DNA of 64,000 bases from NCBI RefSeq assembly GCF_902500225.1, contig NZ_LR722653.1, positions 191,909-255,908 of the forward strand. Direction: 5' to 3'. The position numbers and the translations under genes are program-made. The notes beneath the pieces were generated by a model. That model ran no database searches. It had not been told where the DNA came from and was given only the letters and a program-made list of their open reading frames with translations. The DNA comes from Buttiauxella massiliensis. GTDB lineage: Bacteria > Pseudomonadota > Gammaproteobacteria > Enterobacterales > Enterobacteriaceae. The number at the start of each line of letters is the position of its first letter. Positions within the stretch are counted from its first letter, which is position 1. Shown piece after piece: positions 1 through 9,856 of the stretch.

Positions 1-2
1 GC

Positions 3-2225
3 AGTATCAACAGCTATTCGATGGAAAAACGCTATTACACCAGCAAAGGCGATGTCGTATGGGCATTGCTGGCGGTGTCTATCGTGCGTGATATTGACGG
101 CACGCCGCTCTATTTAATCGCGCAGATTGAAGATATTAACGATCTCAAGCATACCGAGTGGGTGAATAAACGCTTGATGGAGCGCATTACACTTGCCAAT
201 GAAGCGGGTGGCATCGGTATCTGGGAATGGGATCTTGGCAGCGACGTAATCAGTTGGGACAAACGTATGTTTGATCTCTATGAAGTTCCGGCACATATGA
301 AACCCACCTACGCTCTGTGGCTTGAATCTATCGTCGCCGATGACGCGCCAATGGCTGAGAAAACAGTTCGCGATGCTTTGAAAGCTCGAGTGCCTTTCAA
401 GATGGAATATCGTATTCATGTCAAAGAAGGCATTCGCCATATTCGCTCACTCGCAAACCGGGTGTTGAATAAAAATGGTGATGTTGAGCGCCTGCTCGGC
501 ATCAACATGGATATGACGGAAGTTAAACAGCTGAACGAAGCGCTGTATCAGGAAAAAGAACGTCTACACATCACGCTGGATTCAATAGGTGAAGCGGTTA
601 TTTGTACCGATGTAGATATGAATATCACCTTTATGAACCCGATTGCCGAAAAGCTCAGCGGTTGGCCACAACAGCAGGCAATCGGTCAACATATTCTGGC
701 CATTCTGCACATCACGTTTGGCGATACCGGGCCCGTGATGGAGAATATTCATAGTGGCGATTATGCGCGAACGACCATTGAACACGATGTCGTTCTGCAT
801 TGCCGCAATGGCGGCAGTTACGATATTCATTACAGCATCACACCACTAACAACACTGGATGGGCAAAGCATCGGCTCGGTACTGGTCATTCAGGATGTTA
901 CCGAATCGCGTAAAATGCTTAAACAGTTGAGCTACAGTGCCTCACATGATGGCCTGACTCACCTGGCAAACCGTGTCAGTTTCGAAAACCACCTCAAGCG
1001 GTTATTGCAGAGTGCTGGAGAAAACCGCCAGCGCCATGCGCTCGTGTTTATCGACCTCGACCGGTTCAAAGCAGTGAATGATACCGCAGGGCACGCTGCG
1101 GGCGATGCGTTGCTGCGCGAGCTCTCCTCTTTGATGCTAAGCATGTTGCGAACAGGTGATTTCCTGGCTCGCCTGGGCGGCGATGAATTTGGTTTGTTAC
1201 TCCCAGATTGCTCTTCTGACAATGCGCGCTATATTTCTGAGCGTATTATCCAAAGCATTAATGACTATCACTTTACATGGAACGGGCGTTTGCACCGCAT
1301 TGGCGCCAGCGCGGGGATTACCCAAATTGATGCCGATAACAGAATTGCCTCTGAAGTGCTTTCTCAGGCAGATATCGCCTGTTATGCCTCGAAAAATGGT
1401 GGTCGCGGCCGTGTGACCGTCTTTGAATCTTCTCAGCATGAGATTCGCAAAGAAGATCAACATATGACCGTCGATGAGCAAAAGCGCATCATCAACGAGA
1501 ACCCGATCCTGATGGTAGCCAGAGGAGTTGCCCCGCCACGCGTCCCGGAATCAACCAGTTTCTATGTGGTGTCATTACGTTTCTGGGGAAGTGATAATGT
1601 CGTGATTGATGAGTCCCCGTTCCGCGCAGCCGTTACCGACAAAGAGTTGCAATGCGCTCTCGACCTGAGGGTTTTTAACGAATTCTTCAGCAAGTTTTCT
1701 CAACAAGTAGCAAGCAAAGGCTTTGGCATCGCGCTTCCTATTTCTTCCCTGGGCCTTGCGAATGATAAAGTTGTCGACGAGCTGTTAAGAGGCTTATCCC
1801 GCAGTCCACTACCTGCTCGTCTGTTACACCTGATGGTCAATTGTGAAGTGTTGCAAAGTGATGATGAGAAAATCGACAGTAACCTGAAAAGGCTGCGCGA
1901 TAGTGGATGCCAGTTGATCCTAAGCCACGTAGGCCGAGACCTGGATATCTTTAAACACGTCTCACGCCAGCGCTTCAGCTACATCATTGTGGATGAAGAA
2001 CTGATTAGTAATGTTCACTGCAATCTGATGGATGAAATGATGGTGACCATCATTCATGGCCACGCCCAGCGCCAATCATTACAAACGATCGCGGGGCCTG
2101 CCGATATGCCAATGGTGATGGATACGCTGTCAGGCATTGGCATTGACCTTATTTTCGGTGAGGCCGTGACCCAACCAACCCCGCTGGAAATACTGCTGAA
2201 CACCAGCTATTTCGCGATTAATTAA
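3..2225 (+). CDS. yegE: Diguanylate cyclase YegE, C-terminal part (5' truncated by window)
   Basis: The reading frame is open to the window edge, so the N-terminal part (a MASE1 membrane sensor in E. coli YegE, about 1,100 residues in all) lies outside. Counting from the first in-window Met (position 21), two PAS/PAC modules are visible (about residues 54-170 and 183-300). A GGDEF domain follows with an intact GGDEF signature at residues 386-390 (bases 1176-1190), so c-di-GMP synthesis is expected. The last 220 residues resemble an EAL domain but lack the ExL and DDFGTG motifs; a degenerate EAL is also a feature of E. coli YegE. The gene converges on alkA with 7 bp between the stops and no obvious terminator. 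Confidence 0.93.
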   Translation, partial: SINSYSMEKRYYTSKGDVVWALLAVSIVRDIDGTPLYLIAQIEDINDLKHTEWVNKRLMERITLANEAGGIGIWEWDLGSDVISWDKRMFDLYEVPAHMKPTYALWLESIVADDAPMAEKTVRDALKARVPFKMEYRIHVKEGIRHIRSLANRVLNKNGDVERLLGINMDMTEVKQLNEALYQEKERLHITLDSIGEAVICTDVDMNITFMNPIAEKLSGWPQQQAIGQHILAILHITFGDTGPVMENIHSGDYARTTIEHDVVLHCRNGGSYDIHYSITPLTTLDGQSIGSVLVIQDVTESRKMLKQLSYSASHDGLTHLANRVSFENHLKRLLQSAGENRQRHALVFIDLDRFKAVNDTAGHAAGDALLRELSSLMLSMLRTGDFLARLGGDEFGLLLPDCSSDNARYISERIIQSINDYHFTWNGRLHRIGASAGITQIDADNRIASEVLSQADIACYASKNGGRGRVTVFESSQHEIRKEDQHMTVDEQKRIINENPILMVARGVAPPRVPESTSFYVVSLRFWGSDNVVIDESPFRAAVTDKELQCALDLRVFNEFFSKFSQQVASKGFGIALPISSLGLANDKVVDELLRGLSRSPLPARLLHLMVNCEVLQSDDEKIDSNLKRLRDSGCQLILSHVGRDLDIFKHVSRQRFSYIIVDEELISNVHCNLMDEMMVTIIHGHAQRQSLQTIAGPADMPMVMDTLSGIGIDLIFGEAVTQPTPLEILLNTSYFAIN

Positions 2226-2232
2226 CTCGCTT

Positions 2233-3078
2233 TTAAGTACCTGGAACCCAGCCCTCACTATACCAAATATGCAATAACGCGTAGGAGCGCCAGGGCTTCC
2301 AGCGTTCGGCGTAACGGAGAATTTGAGTTGGCGTCATACCAGGAAATCGCTGCTTAATCAGATAATCGTCTGGTAAGAAAACATCATTTGCCTGCCAACC
2401 ACGCAAAGCAATGTAGTTTGCCGTCCAGCGACCAATCCCTGGATAAGTGACGAGCGTTTTCACACCTTGCTCAACATCTGTAGGGCTATGGAGTGGAAAC
2501 TCGGCTTTTACCATTTGTTGCGCCAGATGAATGATCGCAGCGCCACGCTTTAAGGGCATACCAAGCGGTTTTAGCTCTTCAGGGCTCAACGATGCCAGTC
2601 GTTCAGGGGTGGGGAAAATTCGCCAATCAGGAAAATCCACCAGCGGTTCACCAAAAGCCTGCGCCAGTTTACCGGCAAGTTTTGCCGCCATTGCCACGCT
2701 CACCAGTTGCCCTAAAATCGCGCGGACAGACTGCTCGAAGGTGTCCATGCAGCCTGGCAAACGAAGGCCAGGCCTTGCAGTCGCTAGATCACCAAGACTT
2801 TCAAGAATGGTATGGGGCTGACAGTCAAGATCGAGCAGTTGTTTCACTTTCTGCAAAACCACATCGGCAACCGGCTCCAGACCCGCACTCAGCCTCACTT
2901 TTAGCTGGCAGGCTTTTTCATCAGGCTCAAGCGTAACCAGCCCTTGATACTTCCCTGACGCAAAGCTGCGGCAGTAATACTCATCGGTGACAATCTCGAC
3001 GCCACTAACCGCTCGCCCGGCCAGGAAACCAAACATCCACTTCCAGTCGTAAGGTGGGGTGTACTCCAGTTGATACAT
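2233..3078 (-). CDS. alkA: DNA-3-methyladenine glycosylase II AlkA
   Basis: This base-excision repair enzyme removes alkylated purines and pyrimidines from DNA. The 281-residue protein matches E. coli AlkA (282) end to end. It has an N-terminal AlkA domain (PPYDWKWMFGFLAGRAV), a helix-hairpin-helix (TYPGIGRWTANYIALRGW, residues 211-228), and the catalytic Asp at residue 238 in FLPDDYLIKQRFPG, the same number as in E. coli. The start is supported by the family N-terminus MYQLEYTPPYDW. The gene is divergent from yegD across 133 bp; in E. coli alkA is part of the Ada adaptive response, and a possible Ada box lies upstream. Confidence 0.97.
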   Translation of the reverse strand: MYQLEYTPPYDWKWMFGFLAGRAVSGVEIVTDEYYCRSFASGKYQGLVTLEPDEKACQLKVRLSAGLEPVADVVLQKVKQLLDLDCQPHTILESLGDLATARPGLRLPGCMDTFEQSVRAILGQLVSVAMAAKLAGKLAQAFGEPLVDFPDWRIFPTPERLASLSPEELKPLGMPLKRGAAIIHLAQQMVKAEFPLHSPTDVEQGVKTLVTYPGIGRWTANYIALRGWQANDVFLPDDYLIKQRFPGMTPTQILRYAERWKPWRSYALLHIWYSEGWVPGT

Positions 3079-3107
3079 TGTCTCTTCCTGTCGTTAGCTA
3101 TCGCAAT

Positions 3108-3142
3108 AGCATAGGCGCACGCCACTAATAATGCCTTGCTTT
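3108..3142 (-). promoter_or_regulatory. Possible Ada-responsive alkA promoter
   Basis: On the minus strand AAAGCAAG (3135-3142) is one base from the E. coli alkA Ada box as I recall it (AAAGCAAA). It overlaps where a -35 would sit, 17 bp upstream of a candidate -10 TATGCT (3108-3113). The 5-bp stem GCTAT/ATAGC lies just downstream. Only short motif matches support this. Confidence 0.35.
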
Positions 3143-3211
3143 GATATTCAGTTGCCCGATGCGCCACATTCCGCTAAAGTCGCCCCCCTTCTTCACCGGC
3201 ATGGGGATTAT

Positions 3212-4570
3212 ATGCAATTTATTGGCTTCGATTATGGTACTGCAAACTGCTCGGTAGCAGTAATGCGTGACGGCGTTCCACAGGCGCTGGAGATGGAGAA
3301 CGGCTCAAAACTGCTTCCGTCAATGTTGTGCGCTCCGACACGTGAATCAGTAAGTGAGTGGCTCTATCGCCATCACGAGGTTCCCGCCACTGGTACCGAA
3401 ACCCAGGCATTGCTACGTCGTGCGGTTTCCTTTAATCGCGAAGAAGATATCGATGTCTTGCCCAACAGTGTGCAATTTGGCTTGAGTTCCCTGCGCCAGT
3501 ACATGGAAGACCCGGAAGAAGTTTACTTCGTTAAATCACCAAAATCCTTCCTCGGCGCTACAGGCCTGAAACCTCAGCAAGTCGCTCTATTCGAAGATTT
3601 AGTCTGCGCGATGATGCTACATATTCGTAATCAGGCGCAAAGCCAGGTTGCCGAGCCGATTACTCAAGCTGTGATCGGCCGCCCGATTAACTTCCAGGGC
3701 ACAGGTGGTGATGAAGCCAATCAGCAGGCTCAAGGGATCCTTGACCGTGCCGCTCATCGCGCAGGATTTAAAGATGTGGTGTTTCAGTTTGAGCCGGTTG
3801 CGGCCGGACTTGATTTTGAAGCCACATTAAAAGAAGAGAAACAGGTGTTAGTCGTCGATATCGGCGGTGGTACCACTGACTGTTCAGTATTGCTGATGGG
3901 GCCGCAATGGCGTGCTCGTCGTGATCGCGAACAGAGCCTATTAGGCCACAGCGGTTGCCGTGTTGGCGGTAACGATCTCGACATCATGCTGGCATTCAAG
4001 CAGCTTTCCCCGTTACTGGGCATGGGCGGGCAAACTGAAAAAGGCATCGCGCTGCCGGTATTGCCGTGGTGGAACGCGGTCGCAATCAACGACGTTCCGG
4101 CGCAAAACGATTTCTACAGCAGCGCGAATGGCCGTATGCTCAACGAACTGGTGCGCGATTCGCGTGAACCTGAAAAAGTAGCATTCCTGCAAAAGGTCTG
4201 GCGCCAGCGCCTTAGCTATCGCCTGGTGCGTGCTGCGGAAGAGAGTAAAATCGCGCTGTCCGATAGTCAGCAAGTCGCCACCATGCTGCCGTTTATCAGT
4301 AAAGAACTGGGCTGCGAGATTACTCAACCGGATCTGGAAAGTGCTATCAGTCAGCCGCTGCAACGTATTCTCGAACAAGTCACACTTGCACTGGAAAACA
4401 GTGCCGTGAAACCAGATGTGATTTATCTCACTGGCGGTAGTGCTCGCTCACCATTGCTGAAACATGCATTGGCTCAGCAATTGCCGGGCATCCCACTGGC
4501 TGGAGGCGATGACTTCGGCTCCGTTACCGCAGGCCTGGCCCGTTGGGCTGATGTGGTGTTCCGCGATTAA
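3212..4570 (+). CDS. yegD: Hsp70-like ATPase-domain protein YegD
   Basis: This is a single Hsp70/actin-fold nucleotide-binding domain without the substrate-binding domain of DnaK; its client or role is not established. Phosphate-1 motif IGFDYGTANCSVAV begins at residue 4, phosphate-2 VLVVDIGGGTTDCS lies mid-protein, and the adenosine motif YLTGGSARSPLLK lies near the C-terminus. The ATG at 3212 is chosen over an in-frame ATG at 3131 because it gives a 452-residue product matching E. coli YegD (450) from its first residues. A GGGGA ribosome site also lies at 3203-3207. A small hairpin follows the stop. Confidence 0.95.
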   Translation: MQFIGFDYGTANCSVAVMRDGVPQALEMENGSKLLPSMLCAPTRESVSEWLYRHHEVPATGTETQALLRRAVSFNREEDIDVLPNSVQFGLSSLRQYMEDPEEVYFVKSPKSFLGATGLKPQQVALFEDLVCAMMLHIRNQAQSQVAEPITQAVIGRPINFQGTGGDEANQQAQGILDRAAHRAGFKDVVFQFEPVAAGLDFEATLKEEKQVLVVDIGGGTTDCSVLLMGPQWRARRDREQSLLGHSGCRVGGNDLDIMLAFKQLSPLLGMGGQTEKGIALPVLPWWNAVAINDVPAQNDFYSSANGRMLNELVRDSREPEKVAFLQKVWRQRLSYRLVRAAEESKIALSDSQQVATMLPFISKELGCEITQPDLESAISQPLQRILEQVTLALENSAVKPDVIYLTGGSARSPLLKHALAQQLPGIPLAGGDDFGSVTAGLARWADVVFRD

Positions 4571-4572
4571 TC

Positions 4573-4602
4573 AAACCGCCGTGGGGAAACCTGCGGCGTT
4601 TT
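4573..4602. terminator. Hairpin between convergent yegD and antitoxin gene
   Basis: Stem AAACCGCCG / CGGCGTTTT with a 12-nt loop lies in the 30 bp between two convergent stops. A-tract and T-tract flank the stem, so it can serve both strands. The right part overlaps the antitoxin stop. Confidence 0.6.
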
Positions 4603-4897
4603 AAATCTTGAATACCTTATTGCCTTCAGGGAGTTGCACCAGCAACGAAAGTTGCCCGCCCATTGCCTCAATATAACGCTTAAGGGTTAATAACTTGAGG
4701 TCATTCCCACGTTGTTCAATGGCGGCAATTGCAGGCTGACTCACGCCCATTTTTTCTGCTACTTGTTTTTGAGAAAGTGAAAGTTCCTCACGCATCAACT
4801 GCAAACCCGTTTCCAGAACCATTACCTGAGCCATTTTCCAGATATCAGTTTGATCTTCAGGTGAAAATTCGGATATCACGTCCTGTAATTTTTTCAT
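4601..4897 (-). CDS. HigA-type antitoxin (XRE helix-turn-helix)
   Basis: This 98-residue protein has an XRE/Cro-type HTH at residues 42-66 (LSLSQKQVAEKMGVSQPAIA) and a C-terminal segment ending in QLSLLVQLPEG, typical of HigA-like antitoxins that neutralise a RelE-fold toxin and repress their own operon. Its ATG overlaps the stop of the upstream toxin gene as ATGA (4894-4897), so the two are translationally coupled in toxin-first order, as in higBA systems. Two operator-like palindromes lie upstream of the toxin gene. No closer symbol can be given from sequence alone. Confidence 0.85.
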   Translation of the reverse strand: MKKLQDVISEFSPEDQTDIWKMAQVMVLETGLQLMREELSLSQKQVAEKMGVSQPAIAAIEQRGNDLKLLTLKRYIEAMGGQLSLLVQLPEGNKVFKI

Positions 4898-5247
4898 CTA
4901 TTTTTCTCCAGTTCATCTAAATGCCGGGAAAACTGTTCATCTGCTTTCCTGATCAAATCAAAATAAAAGTGCTTGCGCCCGGATTTATCGCCACCGCAAA
5001 GCACCACGGCGCGACGTTGCGGATCGAACGCAAAAAAGAAGCGATAAGGCTTTCCTTCCCAGTCCATTCTCAGCTCTTTCATATTGGGATAACGCGAATT
5101 TTTAACCGTATCAACCAGCGGACGTCCCAAAAGTGGGCCCCACAAAGAAAGGTTTATCAGTGCAGCGGCCAATCTTTTCCTCATGCTTATAGGCTGTTCG
5201 TGATACCAAAGATAAAAATCCTCAGTAAAGATTACTGTCCATCTCAT
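4894..5247 (-). CDS. HigB/RelE-type toxin (Gp49-like)
   Basis: This 117-residue basic protein shows the pattern of phage-derived Gp49/HigB toxins: central KELRMDWEGKPYRFFFAFDP, then RRAVVLCGGDKSGRKHFYF, and a Lys/Glu-rich C-terminal helix. Members of this family cut translated mRNA on the ribosome. The start is backed by a strong ribosome site (AAGGTGG) 5 nt upstream of the ATG. It is the first gene of the toxin-antitoxin operon inserted between yegD and mdtA, a position where E. coli K-12 carries other genes. Confidence 0.82.
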   Translation of the reverse strand: MRWTVIFTEDFYLWYHEQPISMRKRLAAALINLSLWGPLLGRPLVDTVKNSRYPNMKELRMDWEGKPYRFFFAFDPQRRAVVLCGGDKSGRKHFYFDLIRKADEQFSRHLDELEKNR

Positions 5248-5258
5248 ACCGCCACCTT

Positions 5259-5299
5259 ATAAACTATAGTTTATATCTAAAATATAAACCACAGCTTAT
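5259..5299 (-). promoter_or_regulatory. Paired operators of the HigB/HigA-type operon
   Basis: A perfect 16-bp palindrome, ATAAACTATAGTTTAT (5259-5274), is followed 25 bp on (centre to centre) by a related copy, ATAAACCACAGCTTAT (5284-5299, 13 of 16 identical). They lie 12-52 bp upstream of the toxin ATG and overlap AT-rich promoter sequence (TATAGT), the arrangement expected for autorepression by the HTH antitoxin. The second copy is itself an imperfect palindrome. Confidence 0.7.
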
Positions 5300-5392
5300 T
5301 AAATGGTTATCCGGCTGGCTACTTAACGACCATAACCTTACGAGCCGCCTCGTAAAAAACCGCCATCTCAGACTTATCCATACAGTACTTCA

Positions 5393-5410
5393 TATTTCCT
5401 CCATTTTTCC
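5393..5410 (+). promoter_or_regulatory. Candidate BaeR box upstream of mdtA
   Basis: TATTTCCTCCATTTTTCC resembles the left and central part of the E. coli BaeR consensus (TTTTTCTCCATNATTGGC), sharing the CTCCAT core and flanking T tract. It lies about 90 bp upstream of the mdtA ATG and 23 bp before a TATCAT -10 candidate (5434-5439). That promoter has no good -35, as expected for an activator-dependent promoter. The match is partial. Confidence 0.5.
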
Positions 5411-5498
5411 GCCGCCTTAACTCACTACACTAGTATCATTAGGCCTAACCCCTGAGTACGACGGGGATAATCGTTTCAGGAAGAGAAGACGTAAATCT

Positions 5499-6731
5499 AT
5501 GAAAGGCACATTCACCGTACGTGGGTTATGGATTGCAGCAGCAGTCATTGTCGTTATCGCCGCCATTTTTTACTGGCGCCATTCGAGCACGGATAACGAC
5601 ACCGCAGGTTCGCAATCAACTCAGCAGCGCCATTCCGGCAACCGCCAGGGGATGCGCGGCGGTGCACTAGCGCCGGTTCAGGCCGCAACGGCGACCAGTG
5701 AATCTGTACCCCGTTATCTCACAGGTCTTGGCACTATCACTGCCGCGAACACCGTTACTGTGCGCAGCCGTGTGGATGGGCAATTACTGGCGATTCACTT
5801 CCAGGAAGGGCAGCAGGTAAAAGCAGGTGATTTACTGGCTGAAATCGATCCAAGCCAGTTCAAAATTGCTTTAGCTCAGGCTCAGGGCCAATTAGCCAAA
5901 GATCAGGCCACATTAGCCAATGCCCGTCGCGACCTCGCTCGCTTCCAGCAACTGGTCAAAACCAACCTCGTTTCCCGCCAGGAAATGGACGCACAACAAG
6001 CACTCGTGAACGAATCTATCGGCACCATCAAAGCCGATGAAGCCGCCGTTGCCAGCGCGCAATTGCAGCTCGACTGGAGCCGCATCACCGCACCAATCGA
6101 TGGCCGTGTGGGGTTAAAACAAGTCGATGTTGGCAATCAGATTTCCAGCAGTGATACCGCCGGGATTGTAGTGCTGACCCAAACACATCCTATTGACCTG
6201 ATCTTTACCCTGCCTGAAGGTGATATTGCCACCGTGGTAAAAGCGCAAAAGGCAGGAGCAACACTGAGCGTTGAAGCCTGGGATCGGACTAATAAGCAAA
6301 AGCTCAGCAGCGGTTCATTGCTGAGTCTTGATAACCAAATTGATGTCACCACTGGCACCATCAAGCTGAAAGCACGTTTTAACAATGAAGACGACGCGCT
6401 ATTCCCGAACCAGTTCGTCAACGCGCGCATGCTAGTCGATACCCAGCAAGATGCCGTGGTTGTTCCCACTGCTGCGGTACAAATGGGCAACGAAGGCAAC
6501 TTTGTCTGGGTGCTCAATAGCGAAGATAAAGTCAGCAAACACCTGGTCACAACCGGGATTCAGGACAGCCAAAAAGTGGTGATTACCGCCGGGCTGGCAG
6601 CCGGGGATCGCGTCGTCACCGACGGCATTGATCGCCTGACCGAAGGCGCGAAAGTGGAAGTGGTTGAAGCGCAATCAGCTACAGCCAGCGACACCGAAGC
6701 CAAACCCAAACGTAACGGAGCGGCTTCCTGA
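5499..6731 (+). CDS. mdtA: Multidrug efflux periplasmic adaptor MdtA
   Basis: This is the membrane-fusion subunit of the MdtABC RND pump, which links the inner-membrane transporters to TolC. The 410-residue protein (E. coli 415) has an N-terminal membrane anchor (residues 9-26) and a low-complexity linker. A biotinyl-lipoyl half-motif pair ([12 protein letters not shown] and [15 protein letters not shown]) brackets a coiled-coil hairpin (about 120-185). A beta-barrel domain and a conserved C-terminus ([21 protein letters not shown]) follow. The stop TGA shares its final A with the mdtB ATG (TGATG at 6729-6733). First gene of mdtABCD-baeSR, behind a candidate BaeR site. Confidence 0.97.
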   Translation: MKGTFTVRGLWIAAAVIVVIAAIFYWRHSSTDNDTAGSQSTQQRHSGNRQGMRGGALAPVQAATATSESVPRYLTGLGTITAANTVTVRSRVDGQLLAIHFQEGQQVKAGDLLAEIDPSQFKIALAQAQGQLAKDQATLANARRDLARFQQLVKTNLVSRQEMDAQQALVNESIGTIKADEAAVASAQLQLDWSRITAPIDGRVGLKQVDVGNQISSSDTAGIVVLTQTHPIDLIFTLPEGDIATVVKAQKAGATLSVEAWDRTNKQKLSSGSLLSLDNQIDVTTGTIKLKARFNNEDDALFPNQFVNARMLVDTQQDAVVVPTAAVQMGNEGNFVWVLNSEDKVSKHLVTTGIQDSQKVVITAGLAAGDRVVTDGIDRLTEGAKVEVVEAQSATASDTEAKPKRNGAAS

Positions 6732-9700
6732 TGCAGGTGCTACCGCCGAGAGCCACAGGCGGCCCATCGCGCCTGTTTATCCTGCGCCCCGTTGCCACCA
6801 CGCTGTTGATGGTTGCCATCCTGCTGGCCGGGATTATCGGTTACCGTTTCCTGCCCGTTTCTGCATTGCCAGAAGTTGACTACCCAACGATTCAGGTGGT
6901 GACGCTGTACCCAGGTGCCAGCCCGGATGTGGTGACATCAGCCATTACTGCGCCGCTTGAGCGCCAGTTTGGGCAGATGTCCGGCCTCAAACAAATGTCC
7001 TCACAAAGCGCTGGTGGTGCATCGGTGGTGACGCTGCAATTCCAGCTCACGCTGCCGCTGGATGTCGCCGAGCAGGAAGTGCAGGCCGCGATTAACGCCG
7101 CCACTAATCTGCTGCCCACCGACCTGCCGAACCCGCCGGTTTACAGCAAAGTTAACCCAGCCGATCCACCGATTATGACGCTCGCCGTCACCTCTTCCGC
7201 GATGCCGATGACGCAAGTTGAAGATATGGTGGAAACACGTGTCGCGCAGAAAATTTCCCAGGTTTCCGGTGTCGGTTTGGTGACGCTTTCCGGCGGCCAG
7301 CGCCCGGCGGTGCGGGTGAAACTCAACGCACCCGCCATTGCCGCCTTGGGTTTAACCAGCGAAACCGTGCGCACCGCGATTACCAGCGCTAACGTCAACT
7401 CGGCAAAAGGCAGCCTCGATGGCCCGGAACGCGCCGTCACGCTGTCTGCCAACGACCAAATGCAGTCTGCGGATGAATATCGCAACCTGATTATCGCTTA
7501 CCAAAATGGCGCGCCGATTCGCCTTGGCGATGTGGCAACCGTAGAACAAGGTGCGGAAAACACCTGGCTCGGTGCGTGGGCCAACAAACAGCCTGCGATT
7601 GTGATGAACGTGCAGCGCCAGCCGGGTGCCAATATCATCGACACCGCCGACAGCATTCGTGCGATGTTGCCCGCATTAACCAAAAGTTTGCCAAAATCGG
7701 TCGAAGTGAAATTACTCAGCGACCGCACTACCAATATCCGCGCCTCGGTCAGCGACACGCAGCATGAGCTGATGCTCGCCATCGCCCTGGTGGTGATGAT
7801 TATTTACCTGTTCCTGCGAAACGTTCCGGCGACGATTATTCCTGCCGTCGCCGTGCCGCTTTCGTTAATCGGCACGTTCGCAGTGATGGTGTTTCTCGAT
7901 TTCTCCATCAATAACCTGACGCTGATGGCGCTAACCATCGCCACCGGTTTTGTGGTCGATGACGCGATTGTGGTGATTGAGAACATCTCGCGTTATATCG
8001 AAAAAGGCGAAAAGCCCCTCGCCGCCTCACTTAAAGGCGCCGGGGAAATTGGCTTTACGATTATCTCACTGACCTTCTCGCTGATTGCGGTGCTGATCCC
8101 ACTGCTGTTTATGGGCGATATTGTTGGCCGTTTGTTCCGGGAATTTGCCGTCACGTTGGCTATTGCGATTCTGATATCGGCGGTAGTGTCGCTTACGCTG
8201 ACGCCGATGATGTGCGCGCGGATGTTAAGCCACGAATCGCTGCGCAAGCAGAACCGTTTCTCCCGCGCCAGCGAACGCTTCTTCGATAGTGTAATTGCCG
8301 GTTATGGGCGCATGTTAACCCGCGTATTAAACCACCCGTGGCTCACGCTGGGAGTCGCTTTTGGCACCCTTGCTCTCACTGTTGTACTGTGGATTTTCAT
8401 TCCGAAAGGCTTCTTCCCGATCCAGGATAACGGCATTATTCAGGGTACCTTACAGGCACCGCAATCTGTCTCCTTTGCCAGCATGGCGCAGCGCCAACAG
8501 CAGGTTGCAGATGTGATAATGAAAGATCCTGCGGTCGAAAGCCTGACTTCATTTATAGGAGTGGATGGTACCAATCCATCTCTGAACAGTGCGCGTTTGC
8601 AAATCAACCTCAAACCATTGAGCGACCGTGACGACCGTATTCCGGTAGTGATTGAGCGTTTACAAACTAACGTGGCAAAAGTGCCGGGGGTCGAGCTTTA
8701 CCTGCAACCAGTGCAAGACTTGACCATCGATACAACGGTTAGCCGTACGCAGTATCAGTTTACCTTGCAGACTACTTCGTTGGATGAACTCAGCACCTGG
8801 GTGCCGCAGTTAACTGAAAAATTGCGAGCATTGCCGCAACTGGCGGACGTCAGCAGCGACTGGCAGGATCAGGGGCTGGTGGCCTATGTGAATGTTGACC
8901 GGGCCAGTGCCAGCCGCCTTGGTATCTCCATGTCAGATGTCGATAACGCGCTCTATAACGCATTTGGTCAGCGCCTGATTTCCACTATTTATACTCAGGC
9001 CAACCAGTATCGCGTGGTTCTTGAGCACGATACCAGCACCACACCGGGCCTGAGCGGATTGGATAATATTCGCCTTGCCAGCACTGATGGCGGTAGCGTG
9101 CCGCTGAGTAGCATTGCCAAAATCGAGCAGCGTTTTGCACCGTTGACGATAAACCATCTCGACCAGTTCCCATCTACGACGTTCTCATTTAACGTCACGA
9201 GCGGCCATTCGCTGGAGGATGCGGTAAAAGCGATCACGGCGGCGGAAAAAGATCTGGCGATGCCGACCGATATCACCACCCAATTCCAGGGCAGCACCCT
9301 CGCCTTCCAGAATGCGTTGGGCAGCACTATCTGGCTGATTGTTGCCTCCGTGGTGGCGATGTACATCGTGCTTGGCGTGTTATACGAAAGCTTCATTCAC
9401 CCGATAACAATCCTTTCGACACTGCCGACTGCGGGCGTAGGCGCACTCATGGCATTAATGCTGGCGGGAGCCGAACTGGATGTCATTGCCATCATCGGCA
9501 TCATTTTGCTTATCGGTATCGTGAAGAAAAACGCCATCATGATGATCGACTTCGCCCTGGCGGCGGAGCGCGAGCAAGGTATGAAGCCTTACGACGCGAT
9601 TTACCAGGCCTGTTTGCTGCGTTTCCGCCCGATTCTGATGACCACGCTTGCCGCCCTTTTGGGTGCGTTGCCGCTGATGCTTTCAACCGGCGTCGGTGCC

Positions 9701-9856
9701 GAATTGCGCCGCCCACTCGGGATTGGCATGGTCGGTGGTCTGCTGGTGAGCCAGGTATTAACGCTGTTTACCACGCCGGTGATTTATCTGCTGTTCGATA
9801 ATCTTTCGCACGCGGTGCGCCGCCGTTTCGGTCGTCGCGATGAGGAAGTGCTGTGA
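6731..9856 (+). CDS. mdtB: RND multidrug efflux transporter MdtB
   Basis: This inner-membrane proton-driven transporter forms a heteromultimer with MdtC; the pair exports bile salts, novobiocin and similar compounds in E. coli. At 1041 residues (E. coli 1040) it is full length. It has the RND pattern: a first TM segment ([19 protein letters not shown]), two large periplasmic loops, and TM4 with [19 protein letters not shown] carrying the paired proton-relay Asp residues. TM10 carries [15 protein letters not shown]. Its end overlaps the mdtC start by 4 bp (GTGA). Internal similarity between halves and to mdtC is normal for the family. Confidence 0.97.
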   Translation: MQVLPPRATGGPSRLFILRPVATTLLMVAILLAGIIGYRFLPVSALPEVDYPTIQVVTLYPGASPDVVTSAITAPLERQFGQMSGLKQMSSQSAGGASVVTLQFQLTLPLDVAEQEVQAAINAATNLLPTDLPNPPVYSKVNPADPPIMTLAVTSSAMPMTQVEDMVETRVAQKISQVSGVGLVTLSGGQRPAVRVKLNAPAIAALGLTSETVRTAITSANVNSAKGSLDGPERAVTLSANDQMQSADEYRNLIIAYQNGAPIRLGDVATVEQGAENTWLGAWANKQPAIVMNVQRQPGANIIDTADSIRAMLPALTKSLPKSVEVKLLSDRTTNIRASVSDTQHELMLAIALVVMIIYLFLRNVPATIIPAVAVPLSLIGTFAVMVFLDFSINNLTLMALTIATGFVVDDAIVVIENISRYIEKGEKPLAASLKGAGEIGFTIISLTFSLIAVLIPLLFMGDIVGRLFREFAVTLAIAILISAVVSLTLTPMMCARMLSHESLRKQNRFSRASERFFDSVIAGYGRMLTRVLNHPWLTLGVAFGTLALTVVLWIFIPKGFFPIQDNGIIQGTLQAPQSVSFASMAQRQQQVADVIMKDPAVESLTSFIGVDGTNPSLNSARLQINLKPLSDRDDRIPVVIERLQTNVAKVPGVELYLQPVQDLTIDTTVSRTQYQFTLQTTSLDELSTWVPQLTEKLRALPQLADVSSDWQDQGLVAYVNVDRASASRLGISMSDVDNALYNAFGQRLISTIYTQANQYRVVLEHDTSTTPGLSGLDNIRLASTDGGSVPLSSIAKIEQRFAPLTINHLDQFPSTTFSFNVTSGHSLEDAVKAITAAEKDLAMPTDITTQFQGSTLAFQNALGSTIWLIVASVVAMYIVLGVLYESFIHPITILSTLPTAGVGALMALMLAGAELDVIAIIGIILLIGIVKKNAIMMIDFALAAEREQGMKPYDAIYQACLLRFRPILMTTLAALLGALPLMLSTGVGAELRRPLGIGMVGGLLVSQVLTLFTTPVIYLLFDNLSHAVRRRFGRRDEEVL

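Noticed and set aside
3-20. yegE read as a complete gene starting at 21
   Set aside because: The frame stays open to the window edge and the protein lacks the expected N-terminal membrane region, so the Met at 21 is internal.
5248-5498. SibA/SibB-type antisense RNA repeats, found near mdtA in E. coli
   Set aside because: None of the sequence I recall for those RNAs or their small toxin frames is present here.
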